A stretch of DNA of 64,000 nucleotides, taken from contig JAUCBJ010007289.1 in NCBI GenBank assembly GCA_032718475.1, positions 420,741-484,740 on the forward strand, given 5' to 3'. This document shows positions 37,186 through 46,824 of the stretch, piece after piece. The translations under genes were made by a program, and so were the position numbers. The number at the start of each line of letters is the position of its first letter. Within the stretch, counting starts at the first letter, position 1. The DNA is from Nemertoderma westbladi (Eukaryota > Xenacoelomorpha > Nemertodermatida > Nemertodermatidae). Under the pieces are notes generated by a model. The model had not been told where the DNA came from. It was given only the letters and a program-made list of their open reading frames with translations, and did not search any database.

Positions 37186-37194
37186 TGGGAGCGG
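37186..37194 (+). promoter_or_regulatory. Candidate central polypurine tract, copy 2
   Basis: TGGGAGCGG, identical to the tract before the 3' LTR (42196-42204), about two thirds along the element. Confidence 0.4.
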
Positions 37195-37868
37195 AGATTC
37201 ATCCTATTGAGTGTATTAGAGTGCGAGAATCTCCAGTATATAGTCAATAGCCGATAAAATTTATAAAATCATGCATAAAGAGGATATTGACAATTAAAGA
37301 ATTACTATTAAATAGCATCCCAGATCTGTATGCATGAGAATTACCCTAATTCTACCGCTAGTTTTCCATAATGTCACCATGGCAACACCCACGCTAGAAT
37401 TAGAAGCAAGTTAAAGGAACAAAAAGGGCTTGCCCCATTGCGTAGCATAAGAGAATACATAGCGCACTATTAGTATCCAAGGATACATAGTAATAACGTG
37501 ACATTCTGGAAGACACTGACTAACGGACAAAATGGCCTGCATGTGTGCAGTAAGTAATGATTGTATGGAATTTGTGCGTTTATAGGTGAATGATACTACT
37601 AAAGTGTGTTTACAGTAGCTAATCGCAATTGTAAAGTAGCCTAACTCTACCGAGATAACCTCAAGTGGATTCAAGCCTTTGGGACGGACAGTGGTGGGAC
37701 TTGTGTCGATTATCGTTGTCGTGCTGTTGCTACATGTTGGCGTAAACACCGCGACAACGGTGCATCGGCGCTGAGAAACCCACTGTCCGGGGGCGAAAGA
37801 ATAGTAGGCAGCGACGCCCGCTTGCCTAAATATTGACTCATACTAATATTAATAAACTCCGATAGCAG

Positions 37869-37869
37869 A
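37869..37869 (+). promoter_or_regulatory. Candidate splice acceptor before ORF3, copy 2
   Basis: TACTAAT (branch-like) precedes GATAGCAG|ATATG; copy 1 has the same ending. No strong pyrimidine tract is present, which weakens the call. Confidence 0.3.
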
Positions 37870-37870
37870 T

Positions 37871-40800
37871 ATGACGGAATTAATAGAAGATGACCTTGGT
37901 ATTAGAGAACGATATACCCTACCTTTACAAGCGTTTGTGGATAGCTTGATACCCGGTGAAGCCGATCCGACTATTACGGAGGACGATGGTCGTTATATCG
38001 AACCGCCGATGTCCCAGGAACAACTTACGCGTGAATTGGACTATAGAAAATTCACCGCTCGCTATACGAATCGTAACGGTACGTATATGGACTTCTTGAC
38101 TACCGGCCATCCTACCGATTTACATGATACGGACGATATAGACACCGAAAGGGAAATGGTTCTCTTTAAATATCATACCCAGAGGAGTCGTAATGATAAA
38201 CCGAGAATAGAACACGAGAACTCTATTCGCAATCTACTCGACAGAGAAAGCGTGGAAGAACCCGATAAGCGCATCAACTTCAACGACTACCTGGAATTTT
38301 TGAGAGAAACCTATCTCAATATTGCCAGTCAACAGAACCTAGAGACTCGATATCCCCAAGGTATACATCATGATCCCATGGTAGAACTCAAACGACTCTA
38401 TTTCACCATGATGTATCTTACCGCAGATCGTCCACTGCCTGTTGTCCCAGACAGCTTTGAACAAATGGAAGAGTATTGCAAAACTGGAGAACGATCACCC
38501 GCGTTTCCTCTGCAGGACGTACGTCTTTGGTATTATTGTGACACATGCCCTAGACCTAACCAGCAAACGGAAAGACATAAACATCCGCGGAGACGTTGTG
38601 CTAAACACAGTTTTACGCGTTATACTTACGGGAGTTTCGAGCGAAACCTGTTCGACGTATCGCCTACGATCGCCCGTCTCAAACGATCGTTAAATAAACC
38701 CATGATCCGAGTTCCGGAATACTCGATCAGGCCTCCTCATTACCCAGTGAGACCTCAAACTCTTGATCCTAACAGCATCACTGATCCTCCCGAGTTATAT
38801 TCACTGTTCAAAGATTTGGTGTTACCCGAGCAGTTAATCGGTGGTGTTCCGACAGTAGGTTCGTTAGATATTCGACCATCCTATTTAACCGGATTGGGAC
38901 GCGGGCATCTAACATTGCCATTTAATCCTTACAATCGGCCAGGATTAACCCCGATACAACCTGCCACGGAAGTCGAGGAGAGCGTTATAAGAAAAGCTTT
39001 AGACGCCATCCGACAGAAAATCGGAAAGGGAACACAGGATTGTCTAGAGAAACGTAAACTACAGCAGCAGGTCCAATCGGTGAAAGAGTTAGCCTTGCCG
39101 CAGTTTGATAGAGAAATCCAAAACCTCGAAGAGGACATCGAGCTTGGACGTACGTATTCTCTACAGGAGTTTCTAGAAGAACGTTTACAGAAGCAAGCGG
39201 AGGAAAATCAACTCGAGGAGAAACATACGGAAATGGATGAGAGAGAAGAAGCTGCTTTAGCCCAACCCGAAGCTCAGATACTCATAACCGATCTCTACTC
39301 TAAAACCGTCCGTCACCCCTCGATGGTTCCGCATTTTGGAGACAAACTCTTCGCAAAGATACAACCCCAACCGGTTGATATCAGCATAAGATCGCAAAAT
39401 CTTATCGCTGACGCTCCTATGTTACAGCGTCCGCCAATCGAAGCTGCTCGCGTTGACGGTATACTCGTTGAACCTCCGGACAATCGAGCGGATCTTGTCC
39501 GTCGTATGGTACACGATGTCAACATACGCGCTAGACCTTTACAGAACTCTTTCTATGGAATTAAAGACCACCCTTATTACGTTAATTTGACTCAATATTA
39601 TATGGTAAAACCAGAAGACCCGACGCATAATTTAAAGTTTCTACCACTAATAAATCCTCTAGACATTGTCGAACTCGAACAATTGCAAAAGCATCTGGAT
39701 CAGTTAGTAAAATTAAACTCATTCCGAAAACCATATAACGTTTCTCGAACAGAGAAGGATACCGAACCTCCTTATAATCTCGATGGATTTATTAAAACTC
39801 GATTAGTCCATTGGAATCTAGACGTATTATTCGAGGAGGAGAAAATACAGAGATATGGAAATGTGGAGACGTATACCACTCGATATATGAAGTATAGTGA
39901 TCTCCCTGACGCTAATCAATGCGCCACCTTGTGGCATCCGGTAGGGATGACCCTCGAGAACGCCACCAAAGAGTGGAATGAAACTCTTAATGTCATCGAG
40001 ATGTATGGCGTTGTTACTTACGATAACGAAGGTAGCGTTCCGATCGGAGAATTAGGAACTATGCGCATGATACACATACGCGGATTAGCTGGTTCCACTC
40101 ACGTGTTTACGCGAGCGTGTTCCGACGTGAGCGATTATTCCTTTGAAACTCTCACCGAAACGCAAAAGAATCTCCGACATGGACAATTCGAACTCGCGCA
40201 GCGTTACGTCATTGACACCGAACGCAAACCGGCCATGGGTATCGATGGATCGATGCTACCCCAGCCCGTTCTAGAGATGTTGTTCAACGAAAGAATCATT
40301 AAAATCGGCTCAGCTGTTTATGGAGATCTCCAAAACGACTTTCGGAATATGGAAAATATCCCCTATCCTATCGTGGATACTCAGCTGATTGCTCCCTGGA
40401 CCGAAGGCCGAGGTTTCTTTCGCACCATGTATGCCAATACGTCTAGCAACATTACAAAGGTGCAACGAACTTCCATCGGACATCTTGCTTTTCAAGAATA
40501 CGGATGGAATTTCAAGGTCGGAAATCCCATCAACTATCAACAAGTATACGGAGACCATTATTCTCGATTATACTTTGACGGACCGTTGACCGCACCTGGC
40601 GCCGTGTATAGCTTCATGAGTGTTCCACTCCGCCCCTCCTTAGCTATCTACACGATTTTTGAAAACACCGCACTTTCCGGTTGGCTAGCCGATGTGTGCA
40701 GTCGTACTATACGCGCCCATCCATTAATCCTTGGGACCAAACTCGCTAAGCTAGATGAACATAATAAATTCATCCGCTTTGAATGTTTCCGGCGATTCTT

Positions 40801-42178
40801 AACCCCGTTTCGCAACATGGATAGCCAATTCAAAGACCGCGCTTTGACCAAGCTCAGCTTAAGAGACTCAGCTGCGGAGAAGTTAGATAGCGCTGGATTT
40901 GCTATTTTCAAAGACATTTGTATAACAAACCTGCACTCCTCTGTTATCCAAAGACCTCGAATCCCCACAGGTTATTCTGTCGTGGAAATTCAGACGGTAG
41001 GTCCACTTGAAGAGACAGCCATGCCTACCTCAACTATACAAGGAGAAGACGAACCCATATGCTTAGAATCCGAAGAGATTCAGCCTCCCACACCTCGGAG
41101 TAGCGACAGCGATTACATTTTGGAATGGTATCAAGGTCCACAGTGTCTCACTGCGTATGATTATCGCCATGCCAATTATGTTTCTCGACAACGTTGTCGG
41201 CTGTGCGCGTCGAGAGACCATATTACGTCTATGGACACAAACGATCTCTGTTCCTATTTCCACGAGCAACCGCCGATGGAAATCTATTGTGCATATTGCC
41301 GGCTTAACAATTTGCACATTTTTGCTGTCTGCCCCCAATTTATGACTCAATGCCATCATTGTCAATTAAAAGGACACGCCAGCTTTGATTGTCCCTTTAA
41401 TCATGATTTAGAGAGCGCAGATGAAATGATTGTACTACGTTATATCAGAGCTTGGGAAGCGAACGCTGATTTGCACTGTGATTCACGCCATCGCTATTAC
41501 CCTGGACGCGCTTACGAAGGAGTTTATGCGTTCCATCCTTATTTATTTGCCTCCGTCGAGCAGAAATCACGTATATCAAGTTACGAACTACTGAAGCGCG
41601 TCGGAGAATGTATTTCAACCAAATATGTGCGCAAATTTCTCAGGAGCATTAACCCTAGTGACATCCATTCTTACAACTTAATAAACTTTATCCGTCAAGA
41701 CCCTGATTATGGAGACTTATTTGTCAACTCGCACCCCGAGTTACAGGAAGTATATCGACGGCCTTACGAGTACCAAGCCCGCGAACGCGAGTTGGAAAGA
41801 ACCATTAAACCAAGGAAGTTTCTGACTGCCTATGGTCCACCTACGGCTCTCGTTCAGACCACTCTTAAAGGACCCGTAAGAGCGGCCGTCTTAAAACGTG
41901 CTCTAAAGGACGTTAGACCCCTCTCCACCGAAGTTGAAGTCAACCAACCCGGCACTTCGACCGGCGGATATACCGATCGTAATCCCATACCTTCTGATGC
42001 AATCATATTGCATATATATCATATTGCATCATATTGCCTCCTTGTAAAGTGGCTCGCCCCAAAGAGAGAAAGACTCTTGCTAGCTTTAAAAAACTGCGTA
42101 AATGCCGTCCGCGCAAGAAAGACTAACTGTTTAGAGTATTTTTATATTTTAGAAACTGTGATTTTGTATATTTTATAG
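37871..42178 (+). CDS. ORF3, unrecognised 1,435-residue coiled-coil/zinc-knuckle protein, BEL copy 2
   Basis: I do not recognise this protein. It is open over its whole length and close to copy 1 in sequence. A charged coiled-coil lies near residues 386-464. The large central part (about 470-1080) has no motif I know. Cys/His clusters follow: CRLC near 1108, CAYC...H...C near 1139, and a canonical CX2CX4HX4C knuckle at about 1161-1174. There is no signal peptide, transmembrane helix or furin-like site, so it is not Env-like. From about residue 1378 the frame differs from copy 1, because sequence rich in ATATTGC replaced part of the gene, so the basic tail is lost. Location after pol suggests a spliced or internally initiated message. 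Confidence 0.85.
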   Translation: MTELIEDDLGIRERYTLPLQAFVDSLIPGEADPTITEDDGRYIEPPMSQEQLTRELDYRKFTARYTNRNGTYMDFLTTGHPTDLHDTDDIDTEREMVLFKYHTQRSRNDKPRIEHENSIRNLLDRESVEEPDKRINFNDYLEFLRETYLNIASQQNLETRYPQGIHHDPMVELKRLYFTMMYLTADRPLPVVPDSFEQMEEYCKTGERSPAFPLQDVRLWYYCDTCPRPNQQTERHKHPRRRCAKHSFTRYTYGSFERNLFDVSPTIARLKRSLNKPMIRVPEYSIRPPHYPVRPQTLDPNSITDPPELYSLFKDLVLPEQLIGGVPTVGSLDIRPSYLTGLGRGHLTLPFNPYNRPGLTPIQPATEVEESVIRKALDAIRQKIGKGTQDCLEKRKLQQQVQSVKELALPQFDREIQNLEEDIELGRTYSLQEFLEERLQKQAEENQLEEKHTEMDEREEAALAQPEAQILITDLYSKTVRHPSMVPHFGDKLFAKIQPQPVDISIRSQNLIADAPMLQRPPIEAARVDGILVEPPDNRADLVRRMVHDVNIRARPLQNSFYGIKDHPYYVNLTQYYMVKPEDPTHNLKFLPLINPLDIVELEQLQKHLDQLVKLNSFRKPYNVSRTEKDTEPPYNLDGFIKTRLVHWNLDVLFEEEKIQRYGNVETYTTRYMKYSDLPDANQCATLWHPVGMTLENATKEWNETLNVIEMYGVVTYDNEGSVPIGELGTMRMIHIRGLAGSTHVFTRACSDVSDYSFETLTETQKNLRHGQFELAQRYVIDTERKPAMGIDGSMLPQPVLEMLFNERIIKIGSAVYGDLQNDFRNMENIPYPIVDTQLIAPWTEGRGFFRTMYANTSSNITKVQRTSIGHLAFQEYGWNFKVGNPINYQQVYGDHYSRLYFDGPLTAPGAVYSFMSVPLRPSLAIYTIFENTALSGWLADVCSRTIRAHPLILGTKLAKLDEHNKFIRFECFRRFLTPFRNMDSQFKDRALTKLSLRDSAAEKLDSAGFAIFKDICITNLHSSVIQRPRIPTGYSVVEIQTVGPLEETAMPTSTIQGEDEPICLESEEIQPPTPRSSDSDYILEWYQGPQCLTAYDYRHANYVSRQRCRLCASRDHITSMDTNDLCSYFHEQPPMEIYCAYCRLNNLHIFAVCPQFMTQCHHCQLKGHASFDCPFNHDLESADEMIVLRYIRAWEANADLHCDSRHRYYPGRAYEGVYAFHPYLFASVEQKSRISSYELLKRVGECISTKYVRKFLRSINPSDIHSYNLINFIRQDPDYGDLFVNSHPELQEVYRRPYEYQARERELERTIKPRKFLTAYGPPTALVQTTLKGPVRAAVLKRALKDVRPLSTEVEVNQPGTSTGGYTDRNPIPSDAIILHIYHIASYCLLVKWLAPKRERLLLALKNCVNAVRARKTNCLEYFYILETVILYIL

Positions 42179-42195
42179 ACTTAAATCCGATTTTC

Positions 42196-42204
42196 TGGGA
42201 GCGG
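42196..42204 (+). promoter_or_regulatory. Polypurine tract before 3' LTR, copy 2
   Basis: TGGGAGCGG directly before the LTR start. Confidence 0.7.
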
Positions 42205-43377
42205 TGTAAAAGCTTTTGTGGGATAACTGATTCGTTTGCCTTGCCAACCAGTTACTGAATACTCCGTCGCTGAATACTCTAAAAAGGGATACCTAGCTAG
42301 AATAGTGTAAGCTACCGGCTGATTGGCTAATTTGCTGTGCGAGAGGATCTGGGCTCTGCTCGATCGGCCAATAGAATTTGAGTGGGCGTTGATTTTGACC
42401 TATCCCAGAGCTACTGAACTGAAATTTTCCTATCTCACTGCTCATCCTCTGTGTTGAACGGGAGCTTCGTGGAATAAGGGTAGTTGGTATCCTCGTATAG
42501 AGTAGTAGTCGGAGTCATATGATTCTGTTGTTGTGTTCCCATTTTTCGCCAGAACACCGGGCTTTTGGGAAGAACTTTAGTAAAACTGCTTAAATTATCG
42601 AAAGTATAAACTGTTACCTAATCTGATCAATCGACTAATCTAATCTAATCTTGATTGGCACACGGCACGAACTTACTTATTAATTATATTGTTTGTACTG
42701 TTATTTACCGTCAGTTATTAATTGTATCGATTTGTTGATGAAATATTGTCATCTGGAGAATATTGATAAATCACCCGAATTACCCAATTTTCTTGATACA
42801 CTACAGGTTAGAGAGACAGGCTATGTATAACAATTGCGATTTATATCAATGTGGTGTGTATTGAATCTAATGTTATTTAGTAGACACTACCTGAGTCAAT
42901 TGCTGTTCTTTTTATGTGTGATCAAATTTACTGACGGTCGGCAGAATAGTGTGCATGATTGTGATTGGTAACAAAGCATTTCCTAAAGAATGCGCTTTAT
43001 ACTTTAATTATAAGCATTATCGTTGCGTTTGGTATAAGTCCTAACTCTGTTTAAATAGATAGAGCGCCACGTCCTAAAGGAACTGTTAATATTTCCCGAA
43101 AGTGAATAATATCTGTCAGAAATTATATATTAGTGATCAATCGAATAATACAGTAGGTTTACACTGCAACCTTACGCTGCAATAATAAAATTTAAGCATC
43201 CGAATTCAGCCTCCCGGGTGTAGATCCATCGGGTGAATGATCGCGCATGGGCTGGCTTCGGCTAATGTTTTGTTTATCAGCATAAAATATTGTCGTATGC
43301 TAAAGGTTTGTTAATTAACTAAAAGACATACAAATTTTGGCAGGTTAAACTGCTAAAGGTCTTCAAAAGCGCGAACA
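42205..43377 (+). repeat. 3' LTR of BEL copy 2 (subtype B)
   Basis: Matches 23951-25133 apart from one substitution (about 42599) and the block that is poly-C in the 5' LTR. Poly(A) signal AATAAA at 43184-43189. Confidence 0.95.
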
Positions 43378-43382
43378 CTCAT
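43378..43382. repeat. Target-site duplication of BEL copy 2, right
   Basis: CTCAT, identical to 23946-23950. Confidence 0.9.
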
Positions 43383-43468
43383 ATGGCGTATGAGATTACT
43401 GAGGATAGAGAAGTATGCCCAGTAACCCAGGGTCATAAATCTTTAGCGACAATGTCAATATTTATTAG

Positions 43469-43546
43469 ATTATATGATGTTGACAACTACGACTTTAGAG
43501 GGATTGTAATATTCATATTAAAACAATAAAATAGGACATGGGGTCT
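43469..43546. repeat. 78-bp inverted end of the tandem array
   Basis: Reverse complement of 43910-43987 with one mismatch. It lies only at the left edge of the array, not between units, so it marks an element boundary. Confidence 0.88.
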
Positions 43547-43550
43547 ATAG

Positions 43551-45666
43551 GGTAGAGGTGGGGTTCGTGGCACACTGCTGATGAGGAGAACCACGAATCC
43601 CAGGGTTTCAGTGTTTAAATCTCCGAAACCCTTTTATTTTTATAAAATTTATTACTTAGACTTACCTTTTTCGGCGGACAAAATGTCCTATATTTTTCGT
43701 AATTTATGGGATAGCCTATTTCGTGCAATACTTACCGGAACCTGTAGTTACTGTATGGTTTGGTGCAATTTTTCTTGTGGTAGTTGGGTTGGGTTTATGT
43801 AGCACTAAAATCGATTTGGTATTTTGTTGTGTGTTTTTTGATGGGCCTAGTGCCTGAGTACTAACAGTGGCCCAAGTGGCCCTAAATGCTAGGTAGTATC
43901 TGAGGGAAGAGACCCCATGTCCTATTTTATTGTTTTAATATGAATATTACAATCCCTCTAAAGTGGTAGTTGTCAACATCATATAATTATATATTTAAAG
44001 GGGTATTTCCTGACATCTGCGCAATTTTGTTTAAAAATCTGATCATATATCTGTACATACCGGTAGGTGCTAAATGGGGTTGGTTGCATTCAGTTGGGAA
44101 ATCATGTTTATGCATTTGGGGCTGATGGTAACATACATTGGGGGTGGGTGGTTTCAACTCTGTTGGGTGGTACGGTAGGATTTCTAATTTATTGGTCATT
44201 ATCTTAATTTAGTGGTGCAGTTTTGTTAGGGTAGAGGTGGGGTTCGTGGCACACTGCTGATGAGGAGAACCACGAATCCCAGGGTTCAGTGTTTAAATCT
44301 CCGAAACCCTTTTATTTTATAAAATTTATTACTTAGACTTACCTTTTTCGGCGGACAAAATGTCCTATATTTTTCGTAATTTATGGGATAGCCTATTTCG
44401 TGCAATACTCACCAGAACCTGTAGTTACTGTATGGTTTGGTGCAATTTTTCTTGTGGTAGTTGGGTTGGGTTTATGTAGCACTAAAATCGATTTGGTATT
44501 TTGTTGTGTGTTTTTTGATGGGCCTAGTGCCTGAGTACTAACAGTGGCCCAAGTGGCCCTAAATGCTAGGTAGTATCTGAGGGAATAGACCCCATGTCCT
44601 ATTTTATTGTTTTAATATGAATATTACAATCCCTCTAAAGTCGTAGTTGTCAACATCATATAATTATATATTTAAAGGGGTATTTCCTGACATCTGCGCA
44701 ATTTTGTTTAAAAATCTGATCATATATCTGTACATACCGGTAGGTGCTAATTGGGGTTGGTTGCATTCAGTTGGGAAATCATGTTTATGCATTTGGGGCT
44801 GATGGTAACATACATTGGGGGTGGGTGGTTTCAACTCTGTTTGGTGGTACGGTAGGATTTCTAATTTATTGGTCATTATCTTAATTTAGTGGTGCAGTTT
44901 TGTTAGGGTAGAGGTGGGGTTCGTGGCACACTGCTGATGAGGAGAACCATGAATCCCAGGGTTCAGTGTTTAAATCTCCGAAACCCTTTTATTTTTATAA
45001 AATTTATTACTTGGACTTACCTTTTTCGGCGGACAAAATGTCCTATATTTTTCGTAATTTATGGGATAGCCTATTTCGTGCAATACTTACCGGAACCTGT
45101 AGTTACTGTATGGTTTGGTGCAATTTTTCTTGTGGTAGTTGGGTTGGGTTTATGTAGCACTAAAATCGATTTGGTATTTTGTTGTGTGTTTTTTGATGGG
45201 CCTAGTGCCTGAGTACTAACAGTGGCCCAAGTGGCCCTAAATGCTAGGTAGTATCTGAGGGAATATCCCCATGTCCTATTTTATTGTTTTAATATGAATA
45301 TTACAATCCCTCTAAAGTCGTAGTTGTCAACATCATATAATTATATATTTAAAGGGGTATTTCCTGACATCTGCGCAATTTTGTTTAAAAATCTGATCAT
45401 ATATCTGTACATACCGGTAGGTGCTAATTGGGGTTGGTTGCATTCAGTTGGGAAATCATGTTTATGCATTTGGGGCTGATGGTAACATACATTGGGGGTG
45501 GGTGGTTTCAACTCTGTTGGGTGGTACGGTAGGATTTCTAATTTATTGGTCATTATCTTAATTTAGTGGTGCAGTTTTGTTAGGGTAGAGGTGGGGTTCG
45601 TGGCACACTGCTGATGAGGAGAACCACGAATCCCAGGGTTCAGTGTTTAAATCTCCGAAACCCTTT
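43551..45666. repeat. 677-bp tandem array, 3.1 units, interrupted by BEL copy 3
   Basis: Unit starts at 43551, 44230, 44907 and 45584 (periods 679, 677, 677), almost identical to each other. The fourth unit is cut by the copy 3 LTR at 45667. Each unit has a strong hairpin, GGGGTTCGTGG with CCACGAATCCC, and hammerhead-like core words. Short frames of 63-91 codons recur in each unit because of the repetition and have no recognised domain. A tandem array with an inverted partial end resembles Penelope-like or retrozyme insertions. Confidence 0.88.
44229..44313 (+). ncRNA. Hammerhead-like motif in array unit (also near 43550, 44906, 45583)
   Basis: In order: AGGGUA (stem III strand plus GUA), a spacer, CUGAUGA, stem II GGAGA...UCUCC, GAAA and ACCCU pairing with AGGGU. 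Stems II and III are perfect (five pairs each), but stem I pairs only as AGGUG/CACACU with a bulge and a mismatch next to the core. Loop II is long, and loops I and II are complementary over 11 bases, which may form a competing hairpin. This is a candidate or decayed ribozyme. Confidence 0.4.
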
Positions 45667-46824
45667 TGTAAAAGCTTTTGCGGATATAATCAGTCCCCTT
45701 GCCCGCAAAGTACCGTGTGGGTGTTTTAACGGACATAAAAGTTGTTCTTCTATATGTGTGCTTTGGCGGACATGGCAAGACACAAAACCCGCAATGCGTC
45801 AAATCCTCTAGCACAGTGTAGCCTTGATGATTCAGATTACGACATCTAACAGCTGGTTGCTGGCATGGAAACGGCCGTTGGACACATGGTTCTTTGTTCA
45901 GCTTAACAGCCAATCAGAGCGATTTTTACTTTAGACGTGGAGATATTCTACAGATCGTACTAGGCGTGTTATGTCTTACAGTTTTCAGTGTTACAGTTTG
46001 TTGTTTTCTATCTAGGCCAAGAACACCGGCTCTGGAGTCAATTTGTTTCAGACTTTAGAAGAAACATTAGTAGGCTTGGATTATAGAGCGTATAACTGTT
46101 ATCAACCCAATCAGCGGTACAGTCTTACAGTGTTACATCATATCATATCTTAACCTACCGTCTTAATGCTTTTTACTGTTGTTATTATTTGTATCAGTTG
46201 GTTGAATATTATTACTTGGAGAACATCGATAAATAACCCAAATTTCCCAATTTTCTTGATACACTACAGGTTAGAGAGACAGGTTACATATAGCGATTGC
46301 GACTTATATTATCGTGGTTTGTAGTGAATTTAATGCTATTTGATAGGCACTACATGAGTCAATTGCTGTTCTCTTTATGTATGACCAAATTCATTGACGG
46401 TCGGCAGATTAGTGTGCATGATTGTGGCTGATAACTAAGCATTTCCTAAAGAATGCGCCTTATACGTGAATCATAAGCCTTACCGTTGTGTTTAGTATAA
46501 GTCATAGTTCTGTTCACCTAGATAGAGCGCCACGTCCTAAAGGAACTGTTAATATTTCCCGAAAGTGAATAATATTGGTCAGAAATTATTTATTAACGAT
46601 CAATCGAATAATACAGTAAGCTTACACTGCAATAAAATCTAAGCCATCCGAATCCAGTCTCCCGGGTATATCCAGCGGGTGAATGGATGCGCACTAGGCT
46701 GGCTTCGGCTAATGTTGTGTTTATTGGTATTAAATACTTGTCATATGCTAAAGTCTATTTATAAACCAAAAGACATATAAATTTTGGCAGGTTAAACTGC
46801 TAAAGGTCTTCAAAAGCGCGTACA
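45667..46824 (+). repeat. 5' LTR of BEL copy 3 (subtype A)
   Basis: Starts TGTAAAAGC, ends GCGCGTACA; collinear with 14111-15313 including the 5' half. Poly(A) signal at 46631-46636. Confidence 0.93.

Larger units (their letters stand above)
36250..37870 (+). other. pol-ORF3 spacer of BEL copy 2
   Basis: Non-coding, but conserved with 8174-9778. It carries the duplicated structured motif (about 36780-37060), with the second unit closed by AATTCTA/TAGAATT and two CCAGA...TCTGG hairpins. A second TGGGAGCGG lies at 37186-37194, and the 3' end reads TACTAAT followed by GATAGCAG just before ATG 37871. It may hold an internal promoter, an intron end or an IRES; none is proven. Confidence 0.75.
23951..43377 (+). 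mobile_element. Complete BEL/Pao-type LTR retrotransposon, copy 2 (19.4 kb)
   Basis: Bounded by 1,183- and 1,173-bp LTRs with TG...CA ends and a CTCAT target duplication. Internal order: 3-kb leader (with an 836-bp inserted element), gag, pro-pol, a 1.6-kb spacer, ORF3, polypurine tract. By eye the LTRs differ at one substitution plus a poly-C block, so insertion is recent. Even so gag has a TGA at 28469-28471 and a one-base loss near 31817 that shifts pol. ORF3 is open but has a shifted C-terminus. At over 18 kb without the insertion it is far longer than ordinary BEL elements, mainly because of ORF3, the spacer and the leader. Confidence 0.95.

Noticed and set aside
37871-42178. ORF3 as a retroviral-type envelope gene
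   Set aside because: No signal peptide, no transmembrane helix, no cleavage site; instead coiled-coil and zinc knuckle.
43581-45212. Recurring 63-91-codon frames in the 677-bp array
   Set aside because: They repeat because the DNA repeats; no domain, and frame and length shift between units.
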